64,000 bases of DNA from Saururus chinensis (lineage: Eukaryota > Streptophyta > Magnoliopsida > Piperales > Saururaceae). Shown here in pieces: positions 12,088 through 23,360 of the stretch. The notes under the pieces are model-generated. The model was not told where the DNA came from. It did not search any database and worked only from the letters and a program-made list of their open reading frames with translations. Each line of letters begins with the position of its first letter. Position 1 is the stretch's first letter. The stretch is from NCBI GenBank assembly GCA_035235625.1, contig CP141140.1, positions 21,100,685 to 21,164,684 on the forward strand, written 5' to 3'. The translations under genes and the position numbers were made by a program.

Positions 12088-12797
12088 GGGTCTGTTTGGA
12101 TTGGTAGAAACGGCGAGAAAGGGAAAGAGAAAGAGAAAGTGAATTCAGGTGAAAGAAAAATTAGGAGATTTCTAAATATTTTTTAATATTTGGTTACGCA
12201 AATGATGTTAGAGAAAATTGACAGTGACAATGGTGGTAGCGGTGGTTGTGGTAGTGGCAATGGTGGTGGTTGTGGCGGCGGCGGCGATGACATTAGTGGT
12301 GGTGGCGGCGGCAGCGGCGGTGGCAATGGTGGCAACAGCAGCGGTGGCAATGGTGGCAACAGCGGCGGTGGCGGTAGCGGCAGAGATAGTGGCGGCGGCG
12401 GCAGAGATGGTGGTGGTGGTGGCAGTGGCAGCGATAGCGATGGTGGTGGCAGCGATAGCAGAGATGGTGGTGGCGCGATGGTGGTGGTGGTGGCGATAGC
12501 ATCGATGCTGGCAGAGGTGGTAGTGGCGGCTATAGTAGCGGTGACGGTGGTGGCGATGGCAACAATGGCAGTGGTGGTGGCGGTGATAATAGTAGTAAGA
12601 CATAAGTGTTTAGCATAATGATTTTCTCCTAAAATTTATGAGTTGATAGGTGAAAAAATTTTGGGCCAAATTTTCATATATTTTTTCTCAATTTTTACTC
12701 TAGTTTCTCTTTCCCCGTTACACCAAATAATGAAAATTTAGAGATTTTAAGAAGATTCCTTTCTTTTTTCCCGCTTTTCACTAATCAAAACACACCC
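12088..12797. mobile_element. Tourist/PIF-Harbinger-like MITE inserted in a mutase exon
   Basis: The 710-bp element starts GGGTCTGTTTGGATTGGT and ends with the near-complement ACTAATCAAAACACACCC. It is flanked by TAA at 12085-12087 and 12798-12800, the 3-bp target duplication typical of this superfamily. Joining the flanks across one TAA restores the conserved mutase reading LL-SDGG, which proves the insertion and fixes its borders. It encodes no transposase. Its centre is a long GGN repeat. Confidence 0.88.
12218..12600. repeat. Interrupted GGN trinucleotide tract
   Basis: About 380 bp of GGT/GGC/AGC/GAT-type triplets with strong strand bias (G-rich on plus). It gives glycine-, valine- or histidine-rich open frames in several phases, none of which is a gene. 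It occupies the middle of the MITE and so probably expanded inside the transposon. Confidence 0.9.
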
Positions 12798-13117
12798 TAA
12801 GTGATGGCGGTGTCTATTCTCGTCTTGATCAGTTGCAGGTATTTTTATACATTTTGGAGATTTCTTTTGTTATTGTTTCTTTTTGCTATACATCTTACCT
12901 ATGCAGTGGTGATGGCACATTTTCAAGTGTTTTAGTAAGTCTCTATAGATGTGATATGTAATTAAGAAGTCACTTGGATGCTACAATGTTTGACCAGTTA
13001 CAATGGATATGTTTGTACCATATTATATCCCAGCTGTTTTTACTATCTACCAAAAGCAAGTCAGGTTGGTTAATCCTATTGTCTGAGATGAACTATACAA
13101 CAAGTTTAGTAATATAC

Positions 13118-13417
13118 TGTTATGACCTTTTATGGGCCACTTATTAGGGGCCCACCTTGCAAGCCAACTTCTTCATTGGGTTGGTTCAGGTTTTTATTTA
13201 GATTAGGATTTTATGTTTAGATTATTCCCTTATTTGTTAGATCAGACTAGGATTAGAGGAGGCTTTATGCCTATAAATACATGTAATGGCTTTGCTGAGA
13301 AAGGAGGAGAATTAATCAAGTATATTGTTATCCCTCTCTCAACTCGGTCTCTCTTTCCTTGATCTCCGTCTTCTTACACCCTTTTCGAACTCACCATCTC
13401 CTCAATCAACCACAACA
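13118..13417 (+). mobile_element. 300-bp solo LTR, Ty1/copia-like
   Basis: It begins TGTTATGACC, ends CACAACA, and is flanked by a perfect 5-bp duplication TATAC (13113-13117 and 13418-13422). A TATA-like CCTATAAATAC occurs at about 13270, as expected for an LTR promoter. No internal element sequence is present, so it is a solo LTR. The copia assignment rests on length and termini only. Confidence 0.85.
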
Positions 13418-13707
13418 TATACATATAGTTCTAAACCCTTCATTTGAAGCTTTAGGTCTACCAATTTACAATCGAAATCTTAAACTGAGGTGCATGAAAC
13501 TTACTTGAGATAACTTATGTATTATACTATTTACTTGCCAGCTTGGCTGCAAGCCCATAAATTTTTGTTTGGTTATTTCTCCATGTGAGAAATATTATAA
13601 AGGAAAAATGTATGTACATGTTGATATTTCGGGAAACAAAGTTGAGCAGTGATATTAAAAAGTACAAAAGTGGCACAGCAGGCTAGAAAAATATCCACCA
13701 GAGAGCT

Positions 13708-14519
13708 TGTCACGGGCGCAAAGCTTTTTCTAACGTTCGCTCTCATAATGCCCTGGCTGCATCATGCAACTAGCAACTAATCTCTCCGACTTTTCCACTT
13801 GTATGCACAAGGGGAACAAACAATCAGCAACACAAAGTCGTCTATAGTGCAAAGGGGCTCCATCCAATGCTATGTAAATTAGCCCGTCGAAATACAATGG
13901 CAAGGAGAGGGCAAGGCCGATCAACCAAGTTGGAATTCTCTCTCAGAATTCTGGTTCGTTGTGCATAAACAGATCTGCCATGGCTGCCCTTTCTATCTCC
14001 CTTAAATAGACTCAGCCCCAAGGTTGGCCCTAGTGTTAGTAGAAATTACATAACCGATCCATACAAGAGTTCTCACCGTAACTAACTCTCTCCCTATGAA
14101 CAAGCTGCCCTAGCCCAAATCAGGAAACCAAGGGGAATCCTTCTCCGACTAGGAGTCTAGCTTCATGCTTCCTTCAAGAGTTCAAATCCGTTCAGGGAAC
14201 TTGCTGCCTCGACTCCCACTCGAGCTAGGTGTGGCTGTCATGCATAAGTGAGTCATAGCCGCCTTAAGAGTCCGTCCCTAAGTACATGTGGTGCCCAGCT
14301 CGCCACTAGAGTCCTGCCCGCGTAGGAATTCCTCCTCAACCTGCTTCGTAAGGCGAGTATCCGTCCAGAACCGCTTTAATGCTGTTCCAACATCCGTCCA
14401 TGACCAAAGGGTTGCCTAAGCTATCCGTCGCCAAGTTTGGGAGGTAGCCCCCTTTTCTCTACGGGACATGTTGAAGGGCTAATAGAGCCAAATGTTGCTC
14501 TCTCTATGATGATATCACA
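13708..14519. mobile_element. LTR remnant, family C, copy 1
   Basis: The sequence starts TGTCACGGGC and plausibly ends GATATCACA. Its reverse complement matches the outer LTR of the nest at 32.65-45.86 kb over several blocks (for example GCAGGTTGAGGAGGA and GACTCTAGTGGCGAGCTGGG). No clear target duplication is seen, so the ends are approximate. It lies in what was an intron of the mutase gene. It is a fossil. Confidence 0.65.
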
Positions 14520-15133
14520 TCATTAGGGGGTTATGGGCTTTAAGTTGACCAAACTCTTAGACGTTTTGTTTAATGACGTGCACACACACACATGTTAAAA
14601 ATAAGGCTTGTGTTTTTGCTGAATGACTGGGATGTTGTCAAGCATGGATGGTATGCTCAAGTTCTTGGTGAAGCTCCATACAAGTTTAGAAGTGCACTTG
14701 AAGCTGTTAAAAAGCTTTGGGAAGATCCGAAGAACAATGATCAGTGCTTGCCCCCATTTGTTATTGTGGATGAGAAGGGCCAGCCTGTGGGACCAATAGT
14801 GGATGGGGATGCTGTTGTGACTTTCAACTTCAGAGCAGATCGTATGGTTATGATTTTTAAAGCACTGGAGTATGAAGATTTTGACAAATTCGATTGTGTT
14901 CAGTTCCCGAAAATTCATTATGCAGGTCTTCTGCAATATGATGGTGAGCTGAAGCTTCCTAGCCACTATCTCGTGTCTCCCCCTGAGATAGATAGGACTT
15001 CTGGAGAATATCTAGTCCACAATGGGATTCATACATTTGCATGCAGGTATAGAAAGTTACAAGCATATTGTAGAAAGAAACGAGAAGATTTATCTTCTCT
15101 TATATGAGCTTTATATGATTCTCATATAAAGGT

Positions 15134-16710
15134 AGTGATCTGCCCCTAAAAACTTTAGAGGTAGTTGGCTACACAGCTCCAGTAATTGTTGATGCTCCAA
15201 GGGCCTTATGTTTGGAATATGAAGGAATCTGTCTTGAGACAGAGTATAAACTGTCGAATCTTCAAGCACTCATCAAAGCCAAAATTGATGTTGAAAATAT
15301 GCATATCTTTCTGAACTACGAAGATATCTCTTTCATCCATTGAAGGAGCTTCTTGGCAGTCGGTGTCATGTTAAACACCTTACCCCGCGCAGTTGGTGTC
15401 TTCAGGTATTCCTCGTTTCTTTTAATATCAAGTTACGTTAATCTCTGAAGCTATATTTCATACAAGACAATCTGCATTCTCTCTTTCCTTTCTCCTCCTC
15501 CCCCATGTTTCTCTTTATTCTTTTAAGAAAATAATAAAATAATGATCAGCATCTTATTACAACTACATGGATCATTTCTTTACACCATAAGTGCAACTAC
15601 AAGTTTCGCTTCTCTCTCATTAAATTAGTATATCAGTCCTTAAGTGCTAAAAAAAAGAACATGCGAATCCTTAAACTTCCTCTCCTCGTCGGGTACTAGA
15701 CAAGATTGTGTGGTTAAATTGCTATATGTGTATGTTTAGATTACAAACATGAATATCTAATTTTGGCTTCTCATATACCAATAGTTTGGGGTTATCCTTG
15801 GATTGACTTTTATATTGTTACAGTCGTTGTACTGTCATATAAATTGATTTATGTTTTTACTTTCTATCCATCATTTTGGAATGGTATTTATTTTCTGAAA
15901 AGTCCGGTTTATATTTCTTCACAAGGCAATCTTAGCAAGCTTATGATGTAGGGACCGTATGATTGCAACCCAATAACTGATGAAATGACAAATTTTTCTA
16001 AGATTCTTTCCTCTATTATAGCAGGCTTTACAGGTGAGGGAGGTGCAAAAATCAGATAGTCCACAGCTAAACGCTACTTGCCTGGCACTGTCAATGGGAA
16101 TGACGGAATTAGAATTCCCAGGGCTTGCCCACCTGCTTAGAAGATCTGGTAACATTCATACGCTAATTTTAGAGCTGGGTTACAAGATGCCTCTCTATCA
16201 AAGATGGGAAAGATGTGGTTTGTGCATTTACATTGAACACATTCATAATATGCTAGAACTTGCCATGTAGTTGGGCAAATAACCGGTAAAACCATTTTTG
16301 CAGGAGATGCTCTTGATGAAAGAAATGTGCGCAAGTGCCTAAAGCAGTGTTTCTCCAGCATTCTACATCGCCTCGAAACTGTTTAGATATGTAAATTTAT
16401 GTATAGCAGAAGCAGATGCTTTGAAACTACTTTGGACAGCGGGGAGGCAAAAGTTAGTTCACAATCTGAGATTGCGAGGCAAGTCTGTTTTGTGCAGATG
16501 TTGAAAAATGCAAAGGCCCTTGAGAAAGTGGAAATTCACCTTGCTCCGATTGAAGAGACTGAAGCGCAGAAAATTCTGGCGAGGCTTCTCGCCACTCCCC
16601 GAGCCTCAACCAAGGCTGAAATAGTTATATACGATGATAAAGGCAGGACGATGTTACCATTTTATGCTTGTTCTTCTCGTAAGCTTGAGCTGCTCCCAAC
16701 GTTGAAGTAA
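15134..16710 (+). pseudogene. F-box/LRR/FBD gene, 3' part only, broken
   Basis: Three pieces resemble the C-terminal half of plant F-box/FBD/LRR proteins, which act as substrate adaptors of SCF ubiquitin ligases. Piece 15134-15405 holds leucine-rich repeats (LPLKTLEVVGYTAPVIVDAP, then YKLSNLQALIKAKIDVENMH) with a stop and frame change near 15341. Piece 16025-16200 reads SPQLNATCLALSMGMTELEF, then GLAHLLRRSGNIHTLILELG. Piece 16304-16710 carries the FBD-type tail (MLKNAKALEKVEIHL, then LARLLATPRASTKAEIVIYD) after a stop near 16385. Splice-like GT and AG sites border the pieces. No F-box or start is present, since the upstream sequence is phosphoglycerate mutase. It was probably joined to that gene by rearrangement. 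Confidence 0.72.
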
Positions 16711-17495
16711 AACTGCGAGTTTAAACGAGTAAAGAAGCAAATTTGTTTGCTTCTGCCCATTTTCCGCCGTTGCATCGTTTACGATGAACAACTGGGAATG
16801 AATTACGTAGATATGACATTGTATAATTTGTATTTCTCCATGCATCAAGTGCTTGAAAGTGAAGCTCGCTAGATAATGAGTGGTGCTTGATTTTTATTTA
16901 ATTAAAAATTTAGACTTAATTAAAAGCTCAACAGTGGCATTTCTTCCACCCACCCACCCACTCTAGACTCTAGAGTTTGATTTTAGTGTTATGGCCCTGA
17001 AGCCCGTATATTTATGGGCGTCATCAGATTAGGGAGGCTAGAAATTGAGGTCTTTCAAAGTGGACGTAGTCTTCTTCTCGTGCTTAAAGCCTGATTGAGT
17101 GTTTTTCTAGCAAAGGATTTGATCATTTAAGTTGTGAATTTACCTCTAATGGTAAATGTATTTGCAATTGATTTTTTTCATCTTTTTACAAGTTATCTTG
17201 AATTGATTAATAGAAAATTCTCATAAGAACCCCCTAACACAATGTTGCCTCAAAATAGAGGGTCACCAACTTGTGCCCCCACCTTAATGTTTGACTCATT
17301 GGCCCACTTTGTGCTCAACAAGGGATAAGTATTCATCACCCTTTTTTTAAGAAAATGATATTCACCCTTGAAATTTATTCAATAAAAACTCTTACTTAAA
17401 TTTTGATTGAACATGATATATAGGCTCTAGTGTGAAACTCACATGTTTTGTTTGTTTAAAATTTAAAATTTTTATTGGGTAAATAATTTATTGGA
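16711..17495. other. Intergenic, AT-rich
   Basis: Downstream flank of the F-box relic. Homopolymer runs and short CCACCCACCC repeats are present at about 16945-16965. No gene is recognised. Confidence 0.45.
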
Positions 17496-17503
17496 TAAAT
17501 ATT

Positions 17504-18227
17504 AGAACGTGGCTATTCAAACCCCTTTTTTTTTTCATTGTCCCCCAAAACAAAGTGAAAAGTGGGTTTTTTTTTACATCATTTCCCCCTATTTCTCTTT
17601 TTATTTTGCTCATCCATCCCCCACTCTATTAAACGCCCCTCTTTTTTTATTTCGACGATGGCGACAACAACGATGGTGACCACTTCAGTGCCTGCGTAAC
17701 CCCCAAATCCGGCCTACGCACTGGCGAACTAGCCGCGGCCAGATCACCGTGCATGGCCTGCATAGGCCAGATCTGGCCGCAGCCCAACGCGGCCAGATTT
17801 GGCTGCACTACATTGGCATGCACAGGCACAGCACTGCCAGATCTGGCCACGCCCTAGCCTCGCATGGCCTGCGCGGCCAAACTGACCGCAAGTACGGCAT
17901 GCATGGCCAGATCTAGCCGTGCGCGGCCAGTCTGGCCTCGCCGGCCCTCTAGCCACATAGGCCCTCTAACCGCAGCCTTTGCTAGCCATGGTCGTGGTCA
18001 GCGGCTACGATTAGCTGCGACGGCGAAAAAAAGACGTCGGCATTGTCGCTTGCGCCGGAAATGAAGAATAAAGGTCGCTGGAGATGAAGAAGAAAGGGGG
18101 GGAAAGAGAAGTGGAAAAAATAGAAATGGGGTAAAATGGGAAATACGAAAGATTTTAGTTAAAAATCATGGGGTAAAAGAGCAATGGGGGACACATGGAT
18201 AAAAACGATGTATATAGCCACACGTTC
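17504..18227. mobile_element. Non-autonomous DNA transposon with GC-rich core (MULE-like), copy 1
   Basis: The ends are inverted: AGAACGTGGCTATTCAAACC on the left and, reversed, GAACGTGTGGCTATATAC on the right. Flanking TAAATATT (17496-17503 and 18228-18235) is an 8-bp duplication, or 9 bp with one mismatch. AT-rich subterminal parts enclose a GC-rich core (about 17650-18060) made of many variants of GGCCAGATCTGGCC. No transposase is encoded. Size, long TIR-like ends and a GC-rich passenger suggest a Mutator-like, possibly Pack-MULE, element; an 8-bp duplication would also fit hAT. Confidence 0.65.
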
Positions 18228-18235
18228 TAAATATT

Positions 18236-18951
18236 ATATCTTTTTTTTAGTTAGGGATGTTAGTAACCTTAATATTTCATGTCCTATATTGATAATTTTA
18301 TTTATTATTAAAATAAATTGATTTTAGTTTATTTTAAAATTTAAATTAAATAAATATTAATATACGACGAAGAAGGTATTATTTTTTATAGAACCAAATT
18401 TTAATTATAATTTTTACTTATGATTAAAAGAGGGATATTGATAATAAAATAATATTTATAGACATATTTTCTCTACAAAAAGACATAGACAAGGGGGCTA
18501 GGGGTGGCCATGGCCCATGCCCACTCACAATTTAATATATTATTTAAGTTAAGACTATGTAGTTGATATATTTTTCTATTTAGGTAGGATCACATGACGC
18601 CCTTACTCTTTTTATCTTTTTTTTAATATTTAAGTGAGTTCATATGACATTCTATATTTTTTACCTTGGCTGTTTGGGTGTTGAATTTTTTAAAAATTGA
18701 AGTTGATTTTTTTTAATTAATTTTAAAATTTTCACCACCGAATGTAAATTGCAATAGATGATAAAATTTTCTAGAATAAATTTAGATGTTGCATTAATCC
18801 TAATTTTTAAATTTTAAACTAACATAACTCTCTCTCTCTCTCTCTCGAATATGCATGTTTTTTATACTATTACACTCCTTAATTCGAGTTCAATTAAACA
18901 AGATCCTATAAAGGTACATAATTTTAAATTTTTAAAGTATATTTTACTTAT
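18236..18951. other. Intergenic, very AT-rich, with a CT microsatellite
   Basis: Between the two GC-rich transposons. It holds a (CT)n run at about 18830-18846 and poly-T stretches, and no gene. Confidence 0.6.
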
Positions 18952-19690
18952 GAACGTGGCTGTTTAAACCCCACTTTTTCCCTTCTGTCCCCCATTTCTA
19001 CTTTACCCTAAACTCTTTCTGTTAAAATCTCTCACTTATCCCCCATACTAAAAAAAAAAATTACCTCTCTTCCCCCTTCCCCTTTCTTCTTCTTTTCTGG
19101 TGAAACTGGTCGCCAGCACCACTGGAGCCAAAACCACACTGCCTACAGCCAGCGCAGGCCGTAGCCAGATCCGGCCGCACCGCTCGCTGGCAGCGCAGGC
19201 CGTTGCCAGATCTGGCCCACCGCGCGCTGGCCACTGCCAGGCCGCGGCCAGATCCGGCCCGCCTCGCGCTAGCCGCTACTAGGCCGTGGCCAAATCCGGC
19301 CCGCCGCTCGCGCAAGCTGCCGCTAGATCCGGCCCGCCGCGCGTGCAAGCCATTGCCAGCGCGACCAGTGCAAGCCGCCGCCTGCACGGCCGGATCTGGC
19401 CGCACTGGCGGCGGCTTGTGTTGGCCATGGCCGGATCTGCACAGGCTCTGCGGCCAGTTCGCCGATGCACAAGTTGGATTCGGAATGGTCGCCGAAGTTT
19501 ATGTTGCCGTCGCTGGAAGAAAAAATGAGGGGTTTAGTGGAGTGGGAGAAGCATGAGGAAAATGAGGGGGGAAAGAGGGGGAAATGAAGTAAAAAAAAAA
19601 TTTACTTTTTTTACTTTGCTTTGGAGGACACTGGGAAAATAATGGGGTCTGAATTTTTTTAGGCTCAAATTAATATAAAAAATAGCCATT
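18952..19690. mobile_element. Non-autonomous DNA transposon with GC-rich core, copy 2
   Basis: The left end GAACGTGGCTGTTTAAACC matches copy 1 at 17504. The right end retains only AATAGCCATT, the complement of the GGCTATT part, so it is more decayed. The subterminal phrase TGTCCCCCAT near the left end and the purine-rich right flank repeat the plan of copy 1. The core (about 19100-19460) is again built of GCCAGATCCGGCCGC-like units. Open frames in it are shadows of the repeat. Confidence 0.55.
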
Positions 19691-20201
19691 AAAAATAAAG
19701 AAATATGTAATTTTTTAAATATAAGTTGAGAGCCAAAATTGCTTCATGAGGTGATTTAGTGTGGTCAATTTCAACTCGAAATAGCTTGGAATTATTTTTT
19801 ATGCAAATTTTTTAATTTCACTCATATTCTTATTCATAAATATAATTACAATAATTCGAACTAAAATTAAGATGAAATTAACATAATCTTACCAAAATTT
19901 AATACATAATTAATCTTTTATTTTAATTAATTAAATAAATAAATATATTTTATTTTTTTATTTAATTATAAATAATATAAGACTTATGACTTAGAAAAAA
20001 ATAAAGTAATATTTATAACTTGCCTTTAATCGGCGTCGGTGTAAAGTTGGACAGAGACTATGTAAGTATTTTTCTCGGTCCAATAAGACGTGTAAGGGAG
20101 AAAGTAATGCGTAAGATCTTTTACTAAATAAAAGCTGCTTATCCTGCGCACCATGTGCACATTGTAGCCACCAGCATATCATCCCTCCCGAGTCCCGACC
20201 C
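19691..20201. other. Upstream region of the BAG5-like gene
   Basis: AT-rich sequence with ACTAAATAAAAGC about 80 bp before the start codon, which could serve as a TATA-like element. Nothing else is recognised. Confidence 0.35.
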
Positions 20202-20849
20202 ATGGAAGGGGTAGTAGCCGAAGCAGCTTTGTTTTCCTACTACTACAGCAACGCCATCCATCTATTCTACGGCCAAAACGATCCAGATGCCCCCTCAACC
20301 TCCACCCTTATTCCCATCGAGTCCCCTTCCTCAAGTCCCACTTCCGTCCCGGTCCTCCTCCCTGATTCCGTCCGATCCGCCGCCGCATCCAGGATCCAGG
20401 CCGCCTACCGGGCGCGCCGCATCCGAGCGCTCCTCCGCAGGATTGCTGCCGTCGACTCCGAGGCGCGCCGCCTCGAGCGCCTCATTCAGAGCCAAGACAC
20501 CGTGGACGCGGTGCGGGGGGACGGCCGCGAGCGTGTCGTGCTGAACGAGCGCCTCATGACGCTGCTGCTGGAGCTCGATTCAGTGCCCGGGGTCGACGAA
20601 GCGGTGCGGGAACGGAGGAGGGCGGCGAGCCGCCTGGTCGTGGGGATCATGGAGGTGCTGGACGCGGTGGCCGAGGAACGGGTCGAGGGATGGCCCATCG
20701 GGATTCCGGTGAGTTGGGAAGAAATCGTCGCTGAACTCGGCGGAGACACCGGTGGCAATGGGGAAAGACGGCGACGGGGTTGTTATTACCAGTGCTTGGA
20801 GAGGCTGGGGATGATCTTTGGGGATGAAAATGTAAATTTGACTTACTGA
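20202..20849 (+). CDS. BAG5: BAG5-like co-chaperone with IQ motif and BAG domain
   Basis: A single exon encodes 215 residues, the same length I recall for Arabidopsis BAG5, a mitochondrial member of the BAG family that binds Hsc70 through the BAG domain and calmodulin through an IQ motif. The IQ motif is visible at about residues 61-80 (AASRIQAAYRARRIRALLRR). The BAG domain follows (about 86-155), with a helical heptad pattern from ARRLERLIQSQD to LVVGIMEVLDAVAEE. The serine/proline-rich stretch at 30-55 looks unstructured. The N-terminus lacks an obvious arginine-rich targeting peptide, so mitochondrial location is from the family only. The start is the first ATG after upstream stops. The coding region is GC-rich against AT-rich flanks, normal for such intronless genes. 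Another small IQ-BAG protein of the same clade is the main alternative. Confidence 0.82.
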   Translation: MEGVVAEAALFSYYYSNAIHLFYGQNDPDAPSTSTLIPIESPSSSPTSVPVLLPDSVRSAAASRIQAAYRARRIRALLRRIAAVDSEARRLERLIQSQDTVDAVRGDGRERVVLNERLMTLLLELDSVPGVDEAVRERRRAASRLVVGIMEVLDAVAEERVEGWPIGIPVSWEEIVAELGGDTGGNGERRRRGCYYQCLERLGMIFGDENVNLTY

Positions 20850-22048
20850 TGTATACAGAATTATAAGTAAGTAGTAATGCATGCGGGCCAATCTCTGTAA
20901 TAAGTAATTAGTGAAATGCTGAAATAAAATTATTCCTTGTAAATAATGTACTCCATTTATCTTCCATAACTTTATTATTTGAAGAACAAATTAATTTGTA
21001 TAAAATAATAGAATCTACAAATAAAAGAACTAAAAAACTTTTAAGACATTATTTTTTAAATACACGGCTGTTTAAATTGAGCCATGTGAAGCTATATCTA
21101 AATAAAGTTATATAAAAAATTTTATGCAAAAAATATATAAGAGAACTTAAGAATAGCATCACAGCATAAATATAGGGCGTTTTAGATAGAGATGTGGGAT
21201 ATTTGAATCATGATTATTCCAAATATGGTTTTTATACAGATGAAAAAAATATTGACAACCTTTCCATGCATGTCCATAAAAATGTTAGGTTTGTTACCTC
21301 ATTATACTCTATTTATTTCAAAAAAGAAATATGATAATGTTGCATTAAAACTACACAACAAGCCTATACGCTTATGAGATATGTTGCCTTTTTTAACAAT
21401 TAAAAGTAGGCTATGTGTGGCCCACATTTATTGTCCAACAAAAAATCATGACACCTTACATGTGTATAAATTTGGCATACACATCTAGTGTATAGTTATT
21501 GGATGTAGACGTTTTTCATCTATAATCCAATCCACTTCGTATAATTGAAAGAATGGTATTTAGGGCATCAATACCGACTCTATGGAAAATTTTCTCTTAT
21601 GTGCATTAGTAAGAAAATGGGATTTGCAATTGCTTGTTAATTAAGCCGACCCATAATGTGAAACAATTTCAAAAAATATGTTGATGTGTTATCCCCTTTG
21701 AAATTGAAGAGTTTTTAATGTACAACTTTGACAATCAGCCTACCGTAAATAACGTATGAGAGCCCTTTATCTATGACATCTATGATGCACATGTTAGTGG
21801 ACATTAATATCAATGGTATTAGCATTAGCATATGTGCCATTAATCTCAAATAATAAGAGTTCACTGCATTCATTATGTCGAGTTCATTGTAAGAAAAAAA
21901 TATTAAAAACTCTTCTCTTTAAAATATAAATTTTTAAACAATATTTAAGTTTTGGCCGTAGATGATAAAATATTTTTTGGTGCCTCCTAAAAGAATGAAA
22001 CCTTATTGTTGGGGACATGTGGTTTGTAGTAAGAACTTTTTACTTGCT
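20850..22048. other. Intergenic, AT-rich
   Basis: No gene. Around 21720-21860 the sequence ACTTTGACAATCAGCC onward, with GCACATGTTAG and later AGCATATGTGCC, resembles the foldback at 59.1 kb and may be an older copy of the same repeat. Confidence 0.45.
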
Positions 22049-23360
22049 ATATTATCATTTGCCCATGAGAAATAATTATTAAGTATGTTAGAGTAATAAA
22101 AAATTATACTCTATCTCAAATTAATAATTTTATTAATTTTTTAAAATAAGTTAATTTAAATTTATTTTAAAAAAATTAAATATAACTATTAATATATAAC
22201 AAAGGGAGTATTCAACACTAATTTGCTTTGGACACTGAGTAATTTATGGACCCATGTAAAAAATCCATGTTTAACATGGATGGGCGCTGAGCATAATTTT
22301 TTCTTATGATATAATATGTATATTATATTTTTTATACACCATAAGTCTTATATTATTTTAAATTTAAATTTAATAAAGAAGATGGGTCAACCAAGTGTAT
22401 ATCTCTAACATTGGGGGCTCGTTCTTTCATTACCCATTTATTACGAAATATTTCCCGTACTCCCGCGGGCTACTCGGAAAAGCCCCCCACCCCACCACAC
22501 GCTCCCTCTTGCACTCTGCTCCCAAGTTTCAAATTCAAAAGCCAGATCGCGCGACCCGCACCCACTCCAGAGAGGAGGGTAGTGTACTGTAGCCAGCAGC
22601 AGCGCAGCGAGTCCAGTGTGGGAAGAAAGCTCGGAACTTTCTTCAAGTTCTCGCTCGGTCAGTGGATTTCGCTGTTCCTGGTAGCGATGGAGAAGTACGA
22701 GAAGATCGAAAAGGTAGGGGAGGGGACGTACGGGAAGGTATATAAGGCGAAGGACAAGGGGACGGGCCAGCTCGTCGCTTTGAAGAAGACGAGGCTCGAG
22801 ATGGACGAGGAAGGCATTCCCCCCACTGCTCTCCGCGAGATCTCCCTCCTCCAGTTACTCTCCCATTCCCTCCACATCGTCCGGTTCGTTTGTTCGTCCC
22901 TTTTTCTATATTTTTTCCGACTATTTGAAATATCTCGTCTTTTTTGTTTTTCGTTCGGATATCTTGTTGTTTGGAGTATTACATGTTTTTTTTTTCACCT
23001 TTATTTTTTGGAATTGGGGTGCGGCAGATTGCTGTGCGTGGAGCATGTGGAGAAGAACGGCAAGCCGTTGCTATACCTGGTGTTTGAATTTCTCGAGACC
23101 GATCTCAAGAAATACATTGATACTTACCGCAAGGGCCCCAGTCCGAGGCCGCTACCCCCTGAGATCATTCAGGTACTTGTTACTACCATTTATCTCTTTC
23201 TGTTTTTGTGCCCTGTTGTTCGTTATTTGTTACTTCGCATTTTGGGCCTTGAAATCTGATTCTTTTGCATGTGAGAAATGAATTTTTTGTTAAGCAAATC
23301 ATCATGTATTGTATGTCATGAATTTCTTTAGTACATTGAGATCGCATCTTTACGTCAGCT
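22049..23360. repeat. Duplicated segment, copy 1 (CDKB promoter to intron 2)
   Basis: This 1.3-kb stretch is repeated downstream in two blocks, at 25951-26213 and 29706-30725. It starts near ATATTATCATTTGCCCATGA and ends at CGTCAGCT in CDKB intron 2. It includes a Stowaway-like AT-rich palindrome (22105-22215), the 5' leader, and exons 1 and 2. Confidence 0.88.

Larger units (their letters stand above)
11148..15046 (+). pseudogene. Truncated cofactor-independent phosphoglycerate mutase (glycolysis)
   Basis: The normal enzyme interconverts 3- and 2-phosphoglycerate in the cytosol. Visible exons are 11148-11309 (starts MDSYEFSWKLADHPKLP, contains VVLDGWGEAKPDKYN), 11603-11730 ([15 protein letters not shown], with the metal/phospho-serine site), 11975-12838 (AKLVDVALAYGKIYEGD to LDQLQ) and about 14620-15046 (NDWDVVKHGW, then VTFNFRADRM to HNGIHTFAC). 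The third exon is split exactly at LL/SDGG by a MITE. About 65 residues normally found between LDQLQ and NDW are missing, and two LTR remnants sit there. The last visible exon ends at a good donor (TGCAG/GTATAG), but the C-terminal third, with the remaining metal ligands, is absent. In its place lie F-box gene pieces on the same strand. A functional mutase is not possible; a chimeric transcript is. Confidence 0.88.

Noticed and set aside
12190-12618. Glycine-rich open frame (and antisense histidine/threonine-rich frames)
   Set aside because: Entirely explained by the GGN repeat inside a MITE; open in several phases on both strands.
17647-18064. Several GC-rich open frames on both strands, and similar ones at 19.06-19.56 kb
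   Set aside because: They follow the GGCCAGATC-type repeat of the transposon cores in multiple phases, with no conserved protein.
22411-22686. 92-codon in-frame N-terminal extension of the CDKB gene
   Set aside because: It has no family resemblance, lies in leader sequence repeated at 29.8 kb, and CDKB1 proteins begin at MEKYEK.
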